NCBI RefSeq assembly: GCF_900114415.1
Contig: NZ_FOSZ01000002.1
Location: 434,001-498,000, forward strand
DNA from: Shimia haliotis
GTDB lineage: Bacteria > Pseudomonadota > Alphaproteobacteria > Rhodobacterales > Rhodobacteraceae
DNA: 64,000 nt
Direction of reading: 5' to 3'
In this document: one piece after another, positions 1 to 9,072 of the stretch
Numbering within the stretch: the first letter of the stretch is position 1
Layout of the letters: each line of letters opens with the position of its first letter
The notes under the pieces: model-generated
Told to the model about the DNA's origin: nothing
The model's input: only the letters and a program-made list of their open reading frames with translations
Databases searched by the model: none
Translations under genes and position numbers: made by a program

Positions 1-302
1 AGCGGGCGGGCGCTGGCAACCCCCGGCGTGCTCTCCAGCACCCGCAGCGCCGTTTCAGTCTGTGCGTCCAATTGCTCTGCGGGGGCCGAAATCCTCAACG
101 TCGAGCTTTGCGCCAACTCGTTCCCCCAACGGGTCGCAAGCCGCCCCGTTGCCAAAGACAATGCAAGGGCAAATACCGTCAAAAAGGCCATGGCACCGGC
201 GGCAAACAACGTCAGACGCGCGGTATACCCTGTGGGAGGCACCACGCGATCCGCTTGGGCATCACCGACAAAAACCGTGGACAGCGCTCTGAAAACCTTC
301 AC
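1..302 (-). CDS. ftsX: FtsX, cell-division ABC transporter permease (5' part only)
   Basis: This is the N-terminal 100 residues of the membrane partner of FtsE. FtsEX couples septal-ring assembly to activation of periplasmic peptidoglycan hydrolases. The start is a GTG at 300-302 that overlaps the ftsE stop as GTGA, so the two are translationally coupled. The visible protein has a short basic cytoplasmic leader ending near PTGYTARLT, one hydrophobic helix at about residues 34-55, and the beginning of the periplasmic domain, where QLDAQTETALRVLE resembles the FtsX extracellular domain. The gene runs off the left window edge. Identification rests on the fold start and on the ftsE coupling. Confidence 0.88.
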   Translation of the reverse strand, partial: MKVFRALSTVFVGDAQADRVVPPTGYTARLTLFAAGAMAFLTVFALALSLATGRLATRWGNELAQSSTLRISAPAEQLDAQTETALRVLESTPGVASARP

Positions 303-976
303 AGATCCGCCCCCGCGAGTTGTAGTTTGCGATTGGAGATACGCAGAACCCGAGCCTGAACGTGACCTTTCGCAGCACGGATCAGGTTCATGTCGTGGGT
401 CGCGATCATGATCGTCTTGCCCATTTTGTTAAGTTCTACCAGCAACTGCAAAAGACGCTGAGACATTTCCCAATCGACATTGCCCGTCGGCTCATCCGCC
501 AGAACCACATCCGGCGACATGATCACCGCCCGCGCCAGAGCTGCGCGTTGACGTTCCCCGCCCGACAGCTCCGGCGGCAAGGCACCCGCACGGCTACCAA
601 GCCCGACCCAGCTGAGCAATTCCTTAAGGTTGGCCACGTTTTCAAGGCTTTCCCGCCCCGACACAGCCAAAGGCAACGCCACGTTTTCCCGCACCGGAAG
701 GTGATCCAGAAACTGACAATCCTGATGCACCACGCCAATCTGGCGCCGCGTCATCGCATGATCATCACGGGTCATCTCGCGCACATCGCGACCAAAAAGT
801 TGCACCTGTCCAGCCGTTGGCACCAAAGCCCCGTAACACAGTTTGAGAAATGTGGTTTTGCCAGAGCCTGACGGACCGGTCAGGAAATGGAACGATCCCG
901 GCGCGATCTTGAGTGAAACATCACTCAAAAGTTCGCCGCCGCCATAGCTGTAGGCAATATTGCTGAGTTCGATCAA
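299..976 (-). CDS. ftsE: FtsE, cell-division ABC transporter ATP-binding protein
   Basis: This is the 225-residue cytoplasmic ATPase of the FtsEX complex, of normal length for the family. Walker A GPSGSGKT lies at 34-41, the Q-loop in VVHQD near 84-85, the signature LSGGERQ at 137-143, Walker B VVLADEP at 157-163 and the switch histidine in ATHD at 194. The start is a TTG (974-976) preceded by GAGG about 8 bases upstream; no better ATG is in frame. It is the first gene of the ftsE-ftsX pair and is divergent from the zinc-ribbon gene at 1123, leaving about 146 bp for both promoters. Confidence 0.95.
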   Translation of the reverse strand: MIELSNIAYSYGGGELLSDVSLKIAPGSFHFLTGPSGSGKTTFLKLCYGALVPTAGQVQLFGRDVREMTRDDHAMTRRQIGVVHQDCQFLDHLPVRENVALPLAVSGRESLENVANLKELLSWVGLGSRAGALPPELSGGERQRAALARAVIMSPDVVLADEPTGNVDWEMSQRLLQLLVELNKMGKTIMIATHDMNLIRAAKGHVQARVLRISNRKLQLAGADL

Positions 977-1122
977 CTGGGACCTCTTTTTCTTGGCCTG
1001 TTGTGCCTGAGCATCGCGTCGGTTTCAATCCACTACGCTGAAGCCTTTGCACTTTCGCGGGGTTTTGTTACAGAATATGGTTCAAGAACAAAGAGAAGAT
1101 ATGGGGGCAACGGGGACTTGCG

Positions 1123-2181
1123 ATGCGGCTGATCTGCCCGAATTGCGGCGCTCAATACGAAGTGCCTGACGATGTCATTCCTGCCGAGGGCCGGGATGTG
1201 CAATGCTCTAACTGCGGCGATACGTGGTTTCAGGCCCACCCGGATGCGGTGCAGGCCAAAGAACCGGTTGCGGAACCCATACAAACAACGGCGGAACCTG
1301 AGCCTGTTGAAGAAGAAGACGCCCTTCAGGACACCTTTGAAGAAGTCGAACCACCCGAGGTTCAGTTCGACACACCAGAGGATGGAGAGCCGGACTTCGG
1401 CGGCGAAGATTGGGATTTGGACGACGATCTGGAGGACGATCCAGAAGAAGGCGACGACGAAGACCATTGGCAAGACGCGGTTGCAGCCACCGATGATCCC
1501 GTAACGGATGAGCCCTCTCCCGCTCAGGATGAGCAGGATTTTGCAAAGCGAACCGACGACGAGCACCGGGAAGAGGAAGACGACACGCCTCCGCCAACAC
1601 CTCAAAGGCGCAGCTTGGCACCGGCGGTCGCCGATGTACTGCGCGAAGAAGCCGAACACGAGGCGCGTGTGCGTGCCGAAGAGCAGGAAACTCTGGAAAC
1701 GCAGGCGGAATTGGGTCTCGCCGCGCCCGCAAGCGATGCTTCTAAACGCGCCCATGAGGCGCGCGACCGGATGCGGAAACTGCGCGGGCTCCCCGAGGCT
1801 GATGACGCACCTGAACCCGCCCAACAAACCGAAATTCGGGACAGCCGCCGCGATCTGCTGCCTGACATCGAAGAAACGAACTCGACCCTGCGCCACACAG
1901 GCGATACCGCCCGTCAGGTCGATGCCGATACCCCGCAAACCAGCGATGCAAGTCGCGGGCGCGGTTTCCGCCTAGGGTTCGTGCTGGTTATTCTGGCCGC
2001 CGCTGCCGCCGTCTATGTCTACAGCAGCCACGATCAATTGGCCGCGAGCTATCCGCAATATGCTCCGCAGATTGACGGTTTTGTAGACGGCGCTAACAAC
2101 GCGCGGGTTTGGCTCGACACCAAAGTCACCTCTCTCTTCATTTGGCTCAACGAGCTTGCCGGAGGCACTTCAGAGGGCTGA
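1123..2181 (+). CDS. MJ0042-type zinc-ribbon membrane protein
   Basis: The 352-residue protein opens with a zinc ribbon whose cysteines are at 5, 8, 28 and 31 (CPNC and CSNC), the MJ0042/zinc_ribbon_5 type. A long acidic region rich in Glu and Asp follows (about 50-190), and a single hydrophobic helix lies near 283-300 ahead of a short C-terminal tail. The predicted form is a membrane-anchored cytoplasmic domain. GGGGA stands about 7 bases before the ATG. From general knowledge, such proteins sit beside ftsEX in Rhodobacterales; the function is unknown. It converges on the next gene with only 3 bp between stop codons. Confidence 0.85.
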   Translation: MRLICPNCGAQYEVPDDVIPAEGRDVQCSNCGDTWFQAHPDAVQAKEPVAEPIQTTAEPEPVEEEDALQDTFEEVEPPEVQFDTPEDGEPDFGGEDWDLDDDLEDDPEEGDDEDHWQDAVAATDDPVTDEPSPAQDEQDFAKRTDDEHREEEDDTPPPTPQRRSLAPAVADVLREEAEHEARVRAEEQETLETQAELGLAAPASDASKRAHEARDRMRKLRGLPEADDAPEPAQQTEIRDSRRDLLPDIEETNSTLRHTGDTARQVDADTPQTSDASRGRGFRLGFVLVILAAAAAVYVYSSHDQLAASYPQYAPQIDGFVDGANNARVWLDTKVTSLFIWLNELAGGTSEG

Positions 2182-2184
2182 TTT

Positions 2185-4773
2185 TCAGAACCGGTCGAGC
2201 AATCGCTCAAGATAATTCCGTTCCACTTCCGGTCTCTCGGCTTCTCCGGCCCGTCGGCGAATTTCGTCAAGCAAGCGTCGGGCCTGACGATACACATCCT
2301 CGCCCTGCAACAGGCCGTCATCGGTTCCCGCAGCCCCGCGGTTGCCTTGTGAGCGCCCGAGCGGATCACGGTTTTCGCCTTGGGCCTGTGTATTGCCCTG
2401 AGAGCCTTGTTGCTCTTGCGCCAAGGCCTCACCCAATGACCGCATGCCGTCCCGCAGCGCATCCATGGCCTCTGCCTGACGGTCAATTGCGGTGGCCAGA
2501 TCATCCTGCCTCAGGGCTTCTTCTGCACCATCCATAGCCTCACCGGCGCGCCCCAGAGACTCCCGAGCGTCATCCCCTTCCGGAGACCCGCCTCCCGGCA
2601 GATTACGCATCTGTCGGTCCAATTCCTGACGCAAAGCCTGCTGGCGGTCTCCAAGGCCCATGTCCTCGGATTCTCCCCCCTGCTGGCCGGACTGGCCGCT
2701 GTTAGCCTGCCCCTCGCCTTCCGCCTCGCCTTCACCTTGCCCTTCGCCACCGGTGCCGTCATGGGCCGTGCCACGACCTTCGCCACCGCTGAAACCTTCG
2801 TTCTCACCGGATTGGCCTGCCTGTGCATTGGGGTTGAATTGCTCCTGCAGCTCGCGGAATGCCTCGTCCGAAAGACCTTGCTGCTCGCGTAGAGTGTCCG
2901 AAAGCCCCTGCATCGCCTGGTCTCCTTCGCCGCTTTGGCTTGGCCCCTGCGTAACCTGCATGTTTTCCAGCATACGCTGCAACTCTTCCAGAGCTTGCTG
3001 GGCCTCAGCCATACGGCCTTGTTCCATCAACTCCTGAATGCGATCCATCATCCGCTGCAAGTCGTCTTGATCCATCTGCATCGAGTTTTGCGCTTGCTGC
3101 TGGTCCCCGGATTGCTCACCTTCTTGCTGATTGCGGCGCGCCAACTCGCGCATGTAATCCTCGGTCGCCTCACGCAATTCCTGCATCAACCGTTCGATCT
3201 CGGAATCGCTGGCACCGTTTTTCATGGCTTCTGCCAATCGGTCCTGTGCTTGTTGCAAACGCTCCAGTGCGTTCCCAAGATTTCCGTCTTCCAGATTAAG
3301 CGCCAATTCCCAAAGCGCGTCGGCAAGTTCATCGCGCTTTTCATCTGACAAACCATAGGCATTGAACGCCTCAAGCCGCCGCAGGATCGCGCGCGTCCGC
3401 AGATAATCCGTTTCGCGCTTAAAAATCCCGTCTACAGGATTGTGGCTCAGGGCCCGCATCACTTGCGCCACACGCGGTGCATTTTCTTTAGACCACAACA
3501 AATCGCGGCGCATCTCGATCACAGCCGCAGCCAAAGGATCAAAAAAGCCGCGCGCAGGCAAATCGATGGGCAAGGTGATGCTCTGCCCCTCCTGTCCTGC
3601 TGCATCTTGGGCTGTCAAAGTCACCGTGACCGGCAGATGCGCCCAGACATGTTGGGAAAAATCTTCGATCAGCGTTTCCTCAAAGGCCGATCTGTCACCT
3701 GCAATTGGCAATGGCAAAGGCACGTCAATCGGCTCTCTGGAGTCCGGCTCAGCTGTCAATCCATAGCGCCGGTCAACATGCGCAAGGTCCAGTTCAATGC
3801 GCGCGGTGCCGCCGACCACTTCATAGTCATCAAAGACTTCAAACGGTAGGGTCATTTCGCCTCGCGCCGATGTGTCTGCCTGACCTGTGATCGCCACTTC
3901 CGGCGCGCGGTCTTTTGTCAAAATGACGCGCCATTTGGCATCCCCGGCGCCGCCAATCTCCAGCGTACCGTCCTGCGTTGCGACAAAAGACTGCTCTGGT
4001 TCTGCCGCGCTCGGGATTTCTCCGACGCGGCCCGAAACGGTCTCAGCCACAGTCAAAGCCCCCACTTCACCATAAAGGCGCAAAAGGATTGTACTGCCTT
4101 CGGCGATCTCAAGATCGCCGATTGGTTGGTCATTGAGGTAAAGCGTCGGTTTGCCGGTATAGGCCGGCGGCTCTATCCAACCCTCCCATGTTGGTCCTGC
4201 AGCGAGACCAGAAGCAGCATCACCTGAGGCCAGTTCCTTGATGTCACCCACACGCGCCACCGATCCGAACAGAAGGCCGATCAACAAAAGAAGCGTCGCG
4301 ATATACCGCAATCCAAAGGGATCAAACCGCGACAAACGTAAGTCAGGCGCAATCGCGCGCGCCTCTGCGGTGCGTTGGGCCATGCGATCCTGATGGGCCT
4401 GCCAGATGGCCTGCGATCCATCATCTTTCCTGCCAATTGCAGGGTCATCCCGCAACGCCTGAATAGGACGTCCCGGAAGCGTGGCGTCCAGTCGTGAAAT
4501 CGCATCTTCGCGGCTGGGCCACCGCATCTGGCGGATGCCGACAGCGGCAAACCAACAAGACGCCAAAACCGCCAGAAATCCAGCAGCCCATGAAATCTCG
4601 AAAGGCAAAACGTCCAGCGCGCCCATCATGACCGCCGCGGCACAAGCAAAGAGAATCGTCCAAACGGGCCAAAATGCGCGGGTGAGAGTTTCTGCCAACA
4701 GGCCAAGCCTAGTCAGCCCGAGCACGAAACCCAAGCGTTTCAAGGCTGTTTCACTGGTCGTCCGGTTGCTCAC
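2185..4773 (-). CDS. DUF4175 / TIGR02302 family membrane protein
   Basis: This large protein has 862 residues from the GTG at 4771-4773, chosen because GGGAG lies 5-6 bases before it; an in-frame GTG at 4788 would add 5 residues. Two or three hydrophobic helices near the N terminus (about 25-75 and near 155-170) precede a large soluble part. The C-terminal third is very rich in Gln, Glu and Gly, with coiled-coil-like heptads (RLMQEL, RMMDRIQEL) and a low-complexity GEGQGEGEAEGEG stretch. The family is conserved in alphaproteobacteria, and to my knowledge has no established biochemical role. It lies 57 bp downstream of lysA on the same strand, so probably shares its transcript. Confidence 0.85.
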   Translation of the reverse strand: MSNRTTSETALKRLGFVLGLTRLGLLAETLTRAFWPVWTILFACAAAVMMGALDVLPFEISWAAGFLAVLASCWFAAVGIRQMRWPSREDAISRLDATLPGRPIQALRDDPAIGRKDDGSQAIWQAHQDRMAQRTAEARAIAPDLRLSRFDPFGLRYIATLLLLIGLLFGSVARVGDIKELASGDAASGLAAGPTWEGWIEPPAYTGKPTLYLNDQPIGDLEIAEGSTILLRLYGEVGALTVAETVSGRVGEIPSAAEPEQSFVATQDGTLEIGGAGDAKWRVILTKDRAPEVAITGQADTSARGEMTLPFEVFDDYEVVGGTARIELDLAHVDRRYGLTAEPDSREPIDVPLPLPIAGDRSAFEETLIEDFSQHVWAHLPVTVTLTAQDAAGQEGQSITLPIDLPARGFFDPLAAAVIEMRRDLLWSKENAPRVAQVMRALSHNPVDGIFKRETDYLRTRAILRRLEAFNAYGLSDEKRDELADALWELALNLEDGNLGNALERLQQAQDRLAEAMKNGASDSEIERLMQELREATEDYMRELARRNQQEGEQSGDQQQAQNSMQMDQDDLQRMMDRIQELMEQGRMAEAQQALEELQRMLENMQVTQGPSQSGEGDQAMQGLSDTLREQQGLSDEAFRELQEQFNPNAQAGQSGENEGFSGGEGRGTAHDGTGGEGQGEGEAEGEGQANSGQSGQQGGESEDMGLGDRQQALRQELDRQMRNLPGGGSPEGDDARESLGRAGEAMDGAEEALRQDDLATAIDRQAEAMDALRDGMRSLGEALAQEQQGSQGNTQAQGENRDPLGRSQGNRGAAGTDDGLLQGEDVYRQARRLLDEIRRRAGEAERPEVERNYLERLLDRF

Positions 4774-4830
4774 GGCGCTCCCATCCACAAGGCAATTTGG
4801 GGCCGGACCTCGACCCCCGAGGCACCTGCC

Positions 4831-6096
4831 TCAAAGCCATGCAGGAATGCTATCGCGGTTTATCATCTCTTCATAGGTCGGGCGTTGGCGGATAACTGCA
4901 AATTGATCCCCCTTCACGAGCACTTCCGGAATCAAAGGCCGCGAGTTGTATTCGCTGGACATCACTGCGCCGTAAGCCCCAGCCGACCGGAACGCGACAA
5001 GATCGCCCGCTTCTAGCGTTGCCAAATCGCGGGCCTTGGCAAAGGTGTCGCCGCTTTCGCAAACAGGCCCAACAATGTCATAGCGCGCCGGTTCCTGTCC
5101 GGGTTCAGGCTCTTGAACCGGCACAATATCGTGGTGCGCCTCATACATTGCCGGCCGGATCAAGTCGTTCATCGCACCGTCAATAATCAGGAACTCGCGG
5201 TCTTCGCCGGATTTCACATAGATCACCTTGCTGACCATGATGCCCGCGTTGCCCGCAATCAGGCGACCCGGTTCAATTTCGATCTCGCACTCCAAGTGCC
5301 CAAGCGTCTTTTTGACCATCGCGCCATATTCCACCGGAAGGGGCGGCGCAGAGTTGGAACGCTCATAGGGAATTCCCAGCCCGCCCCCAAGATCCAGACG
5401 ACGGATGTTGTGCCCATCCGCGCGCAGAGTTTCTGTCAACTCCGCCACTTTATTGTAGGCCAGTTCAAATGGCTCAAGCTGTGTCAGCTGCGAGCCGATG
5501 TGTACATCGATACCAACAACGTCCAGCCCCGGAAGACTGGCGGCCAGAGCATAAACCTCGCGCGCGCGGCTGATCGGGATGCCAAATTTGTTTTCGGATT
5601 TTCCGGTGGCGATTTTCGCATGGGTTTTGGCGTCTACATCCGGATTGACACGGATCGCAATCGGGGCCGTTGCGCCAAGCCGTGTGGCCACAGCGCTGAT
5701 TGCCGCCATTTCCGGCTCGCTCTCCACGTTGAACTGCCGAATGCCACCGCTTAGTGCCAATTCAATTTCGTCTTCGGTTTTGCCCACGCCGGAGAACACG
5801 ATCTTGTCGCCGGGCACTCCTGCGGCCTTGGCCCGCGCATATTCACCGCCCGACACCACGTCCATTCCGGCGCCCACTGCGGCCAACGTCTTCAGGATCG
5901 CCTGATTGCTCGCGGCCTTCATGGCATAGCAAACAAGGTGATCCGTGCCTTCAAGCGCCTCGTCAAACAGACGGAAATGCCGTTCAAGTGTGGCGGTGGA
6001 ATAACAGTAAAACGGCGTGCCAACCTCAGCAGCAATTTCGGTTACGGGTAAGTCCTCGGCATACAGCGCGCCGTCGCGATAGAGAAAATGGTCCAT
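4831..6096 (-). CDS. lysA: Diaminopimelate decarboxylase
   Basis: The enzyme is PLP-dependent and converts meso-diaminopimelate to L-lysine, the last step of lysine synthesis. The 421-residue length is normal. The PLP lysine is K60 in CYAMKAASN, the GGGLG phosphate loop is at 237-241, HIGSQL at 199-204, EPGR at 275-278 and CESGD at 346-350 with the catalytic Cys. The start chosen is the ATG at 6094-6096 with AGGAGG seven bases upstream; an in-frame TTG seven codons earlier would place that Shine-Dalgarno inside the gene. It heads a leftward unit with the DUF4175 gene. Confidence 0.96.
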   Translation of the reverse strand: MDHFLYRDGALYAEDLPVTEIAAEVGTPFYCYSTATLERHFRLFDEALEGTDHLVCYAMKAASNQAILKTLAAVGAGMDVVSGGEYARAKAAGVPGDKIVFSGVGKTEDEIELALSGGIRQFNVESEPEMAAISAVATRLGATAPIAIRVNPDVDAKTHAKIATGKSENKFGIPISRAREVYALAASLPGLDVVGIDVHIGSQLTQLEPFELAYNKVAELTETLRADGHNIRRLDLGGGLGIPYERSNSAPPLPVEYGAMVKKTLGHLECEIEIEPGRLIAGNAGIMVSKVIYVKSGEDREFLIIDGAMNDLIRPAMYEAHHDIVPVQEPEPGQEPARYDIVGPVCESGDTFAKARDLATLEAGDLVAFRSAGAYGAVMSSEYNSRPLIPEVLVKGDQFAVIRQRPTYEEMINRDSIPAWL

Positions 6097-6178
6097 GCGG
6101 CGCCTCCTGCCGGTCAATCATACGTCAGCAGACGTCATAACGCCGAGATAGGCGCCGTACAATGGCGCAAATCGACGA

Positions 6179-6496
6179 TCAGCGGATCGGCTTTGCGCGC
6201 AGGAAAAGATAAAGAGGCAAGCCGCAGCTGACACCGATCATCCACGTCGCCGGAATGGCCAACAAGGCAAGCCAGTTCCGCCTCACCGACACTTCGGCGA
6301 TAATCCAGACATTCAGGGCAATAGCCGAGATCACAAGATCCCAGTAAATTCCGGTGACGGCGTCATTGGCCTTCCACAGCGCGACCATGGCCTGAAGGTC
6401 AAACCCGTTCTCCGCTATCCACGGCGCGAAATACGCCATGGGATGGATCGCACCCCAAATGGCAAGAGCAAGAAAGACATAGCGTAAAGGGGACAT
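6179..6496 (-). CDS. DUF2834-like small membrane protein
   Basis: This is a 105-residue, strongly hydrophobic protein with three to four predicted helices (about 4-24, 49-70 and 76-98) and a basic end (LRAKPIR). The pattern with an N-terminal helix, PMAYFAPWI and a later DLVISAIALNVWI helix fits the DUF2834 family of small inner-membrane proteins, whose function is not known. It lies about 80 bp upstream of lysA on the same strand. The ATG at 6494-6496 is the only reasonable start. The family assignment is by eye. Confidence 0.75.
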   Translation of the reverse strand: MSPLRYVFLALAIWGAIHPMAYFAPWIAENGFDLQAMVALWKANDAVTGIYWDLVISAIALNVWIIAEVSVRRNWLALLAIPATWMIGVSCGLPLYLFLRAKPIR

Positions 6497-6569
6497 AGCG
6501 CGCTCCGGTTCAAGGTGGTGTCAACAGTTACGCCCGACACGCCCGTCCGGTTCAACCCTTCAAAACAAT

Positions 6570-6767
6570 TTACCAGCAACCATAACGATAACAGCCGCCG
6601 CCGACGGAAATGCTCACTGGTCCGTTGCTAATGCCGATATGGCCGGACGTGTGAACGCCATCAGAGCCTATTCCGACAGTGCCCGACATCGTGGGCGTCC
6701 ACGGCTCTCCGTCCACTCCACAGCCCGCAAGCAGACCCATCATCGCAACAACAAAAACGACTCGCAT
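6570..6767 (-). CDS. Small Gly/Ser-rich lipoprotein
   Basis: This 65-residue precursor has a classical lipobox LLAGC with the lipidated Cys at 16, after a hydrophobic leader. The mature part is about 50 residues, rich in Gly, Ser and Val, with alternating GxxGIGSxGV-like strands, and ends in CYRYGCW. No enzyme motif is visible. A second, shorter lipoprotein lies about 100 bp upstream on the same strand at 6866-7015 and shares a SG-x-V-x-x-G theme after a Pro/Glu stretch, suggesting related small envelope proteins. The role is unknown. Confidence 0.75.
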   Translation of the reverse strand: MRVVFVVAMMGLLAGCGVDGEPWTPTMSGTVGIGSDGVHTSGHIGISNGPVSISVGGGCYRYGCW

Positions 6768-6865
6768 ATCAACACCTGAAAATTAGCAGCTCCCGTAGTT
6801 TATCGCGCCGAGCCCTTTTTGGCAAAGCGCGACTAAGGGGAAAAGCCGTCAAATGTGGCTGCGGA

Positions 6866-7015
6866 TCAAAACGACGTCACAACCCCGACGCGCGCTGTGC
6901 CACTTACAGTGATGCCTGACTTTTTCTGCGGCTCCGGTTCCGGCGGACGGTACCCTGTCGGCTCACAGGCCGCCAAAGCCAGAATAGCAAGTGCCAACGC
7001 GCCGCGCAAAATCAT
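6866..7015 (-). CDS. 49-residue lipoprotein coupled to argH
   Basis: This very short gene encodes a signal of type [12 protein letters not shown] followed by a lipobox LAAC (Cys at 17) and a 32-residue mature peptide rich in Pro and Glu (PPEPEPQ), ending GVVTSF. Its ATG shares one base with the argH stop as TGATG, so it is translationally coupled to argH. It was found by reading the minus strand directly, because it is shorter than typical gene-finder limits. The coupling and the lipobox together are good support. Its function is unknown; a small lipoprotein placed after argH is, from memory, a recurring arrangement in Rhodobacterales. Confidence 0.75.
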   Translation of the reverse strand: MILRGALALAILALAACEPTGYRPPEPEPQKKSGITVSGTARVGVVTSF

Positions 7016-8403
7016 CAGAGAGCTTCCTTCCACCGCGCGATCTGCTCGCGCACCCGTTGCGGTGCTGTGCCACCGTACGACAGACGCGAAGCGACAGAAT
7101 TGTGCACACCCAAAACATCAAAGACATGAGCGGTGATCGCTTCATGTACGCCTTTCATATCTTCCAGCGTCAGGTCCGACAAATCGCACCCGCGGGATTC
7201 TGCCAGAGCAACAAGCGTGCCTGTAACATGGTGCGCGTCGCGGAACGGCATATTGAGAGCCCGCACCAGCCAATCGGCCAGATCGGTCGCTGTTGAGAAA
7301 CCGCTTCCGGCTGCGGCTTCAAGGCTCTCGCGGTTGGCCGTCATATCTTTGACCATGCCTTCCATAGCGGCCAGCGCCAGCATCAGGTTGTCCGCCGCAT
7401 CAAAGACCTGCTCTTTGTCTTCTTGCATGTCTTTGGAGTAGGTCAGCGGCAGTCCCTTCATCACCATCAGCAGCGCAGTGTTTGCACCAAAAATCCGGCC
7501 AATCTTTGCGCGAATCAGCTCGGCCGCATCAGGGTTCTTTTTCTGAGGCATGATCGACGAGCCGGTTGAGAAGCGATCCGACAGTGTCACAAAGCGGAAC
7601 TGCGCAGAGGACCAGATCACCAGTTCCTCGGCAAAGCGGCTCAGGTGCATGGCGCAGATGCTGGACGCCGACAGGAATTCGAGCGCAAAATCGCGATCTG
7701 CAACAGCATCCAAAGAGTTGGCTGCGGGACGGTCAAATCCCAAGGCCTCAGCCGTCATCGCGCGATCAATCGGAAAGGATGTGCCGGCCAAAGCCGCCGC
7801 ACCCAAGGGCGACTCGTTCATGCGCGCGCGCGCATCCTGAAAACGGGTCAAATCACGACCCAGCATTTCGACATAAGCCATCATATGGTGGCCCCATGTG
7901 ACGGGCTGTGCGGTCTGCAAATGAGTGAAACCTGGCATCACCCAATCGGCGCCGACTTCGGCCTGCGCCACAAACGCACGGATCAGCGCGGCAATGCCGT
8001 CGATCGCAGCGTCGATCTGATCCCGCACCCAGAGTTTGAAGTCTGTGGCGACCTGATCATTGCGGCTGCGTCCCGTGTGCAAACGGCCAGCGGGTTCGCC
8101 AATAAGGTCCTTCAGCCGTGCTTCCACATTCATATGGATGTCTTCCAAAGCCGCGGAGAATTCGAAATTGCCGCTTTCGATCTCTGACAAGACCGTGAGA
8201 AGCCCTTCCCGAATGGCTTCGGCATCGCTATCAGTCAGGATGCCCGTCTTGGCAAGCATTGCCGCATGGGCCCGCGAGCCTTCGATGTCTTGCGCCGCCA
8301 TTCGCTGATCGTACCCGATCGAGGCGTTGATCGCCTCCATGATCGCATCCGGTCCTGCGGCAAAGCGGCCGCCCCACATCTGGTTCGAGGTATCTTTGGT
8401 CAT
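7015..8403 (-). CDS. argH: Argininosuccinate lyase
   Basis: The enzyme splits argininosuccinate into arginine and fumarate. The 462-residue length is normal for the aspartase/fumarase superfamily. HTGRSRNDQ is at 109-117, the FTHLQ region with the catalytic-site histidine at 161, and the signature [11 protein letters not shown] at 281-291 contains the catalytic Ser. The start is the ATG at 8401-8403 with AAGGG seven bases upstream; the frame stays open far upstream only because it shadows the divergent gene. Its start codon is just 21 bp from the divergent thioredoxin-like gene. A small lipoprotein gene is coupled at the stop. Confidence 0.96.
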   Translation of the reverse strand: MTKDTSNQMWGGRFAAGPDAIMEAINASIGYDQRMAAQDIEGSRAHAAMLAKTGILTDSDAEAIREGLLTVLSEIESGNFEFSAALEDIHMNVEARLKDLIGEPAGRLHTGRSRNDQVATDFKLWVRDQIDAAIDGIAALIRAFVAQAEVGADWVMPGFTHLQTAQPVTWGHHMMAYVEMLGRDLTRFQDARARMNESPLGAAALAGTSFPIDRAMTAEALGFDRPAANSLDAVADRDFALEFLSASSICAMHLSRFAEELVIWSSAQFRFVTLSDRFSTGSSIMPQKKNPDAAELIRAKIGRIFGANTALLMVMKGLPLTYSKDMQEDKEQVFDAADNLMLALAAMEGMVKDMTANRESLEAAAGSGFSTATDLADWLVRALNMPFRDAHHVTGTLVALAESRGCDLSDLTLEDMKGVHEAITAHVFDVLGVHNSVASRLSYGGTAPQRVREQIARWKEAL

Positions 8404-8424
8404 CGTCTGCCCTTCGGAGGGAAA

Positions 8425-9042
8425 ATGAAAAGTTTCGGGTTCATCAAGCAGTGTTCCGCGTCGGTTTATACGGCGTGCGCAGCAATCGCAATCGCGGCAG
8501 GCCTGTTTGTCTCTGCAACCGGGGCGATGGCCGGTGACACGGTCACAATCGAAAACCTGACAGAGATGCGCGACGGCGACATGCGCAAGCTGAACTTCCA
8601 CAGCGACCCAAAGAAAGTCTCCACCAATGCCTTCATTTCCGAGGATGGCGAGGACATCACACTTGACGCTTACGAAGGCAAAATCGTTTTGCTGAATTTC
8701 TGGGCCACATGGTGCGCGCCCTGCCGTCACGAAATGCCGATGCTCTCCGAACTTCAGACGCAACTTGGCGGTGACGCCTTTGAAGTTGTCACCATTGCCA
8801 CAGGCCGCAACATGGTCCCCGCCATGAAAAAATTCTTCGAAGAGATCGGCGTCGACAATTTGCCACTCCACCGCGACCCCAAACAGAAGCTGGCCCGCGA
8901 CATGGCAGTGCTTGGGCTGCCCGCAACGCTGATTATTGATGCGAATGGTCAAGAAATTGCGCGACTTCAAGGGGATGCGGACTGGTCGAGCGAAAATGCG
9001 CGTGCTATCGTCGCTGCGTTAATAATGATGAACACTCAGTAA
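8425..9042 (+). CDS. TlpA-family thiol:disulfide oxidoreductase
   Basis: This 205-residue secreted thioredoxin-fold protein has an N-terminal hydrophobic segment at about 14-34 ending AMA, consistent with signal-peptidase cleavage near 36 or a retained anchor. The active site is WCAPC at 96-100 in [14 protein letters not shown], the ResA/TlpA signature, and a cis-proline loop GLPATL lies near 170. Proteins of this kind reduce periplasmic disulfides, often for cytochrome c or oxidase assembly. The ATG at 8425 has GGAGGG just upstream. It is divergent from argH by 21 bp, so its promoter must lie inside the argH coding sequence or be very compact. Confidence 0.88.
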   Translation: MKSFGFIKQCSASVYTACAAIAIAAGLFVSATGAMAGDTVTIENLTEMRDGDMRKLNFHSDPKKVSTNAFISEDGEDITLDAYEGKIVLLNFWATWCAPCRHEMPMLSELQTQLGGDAFEVVTIATGRNMVPAMKKFFEEIGVDNLPLHRDPKQKLARDMAVLGLPATLIIDANGQEIARLQGDADWSSENARAIVAALIMMNTQ

Positions 9043-9072
9043 ATATCCGCAAGAGCGGACGCGCATACCCAA

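Noticed and set aside
1033-1938. Minus-strand 301-codon frame opposite the zinc-ribbon gene
   Set aside because: It mirrors the acidic codons of the real gene and has low-complexity Phe/Arg-rich composition with no family resemblance.
8404-8970. Long N-terminal extension of argH up to 8970
   Set aside because: It overlaps the divergent thioredoxin-like gene, has no ribosome-binding site at its start and exceeds the family length. It is a shadow frame.
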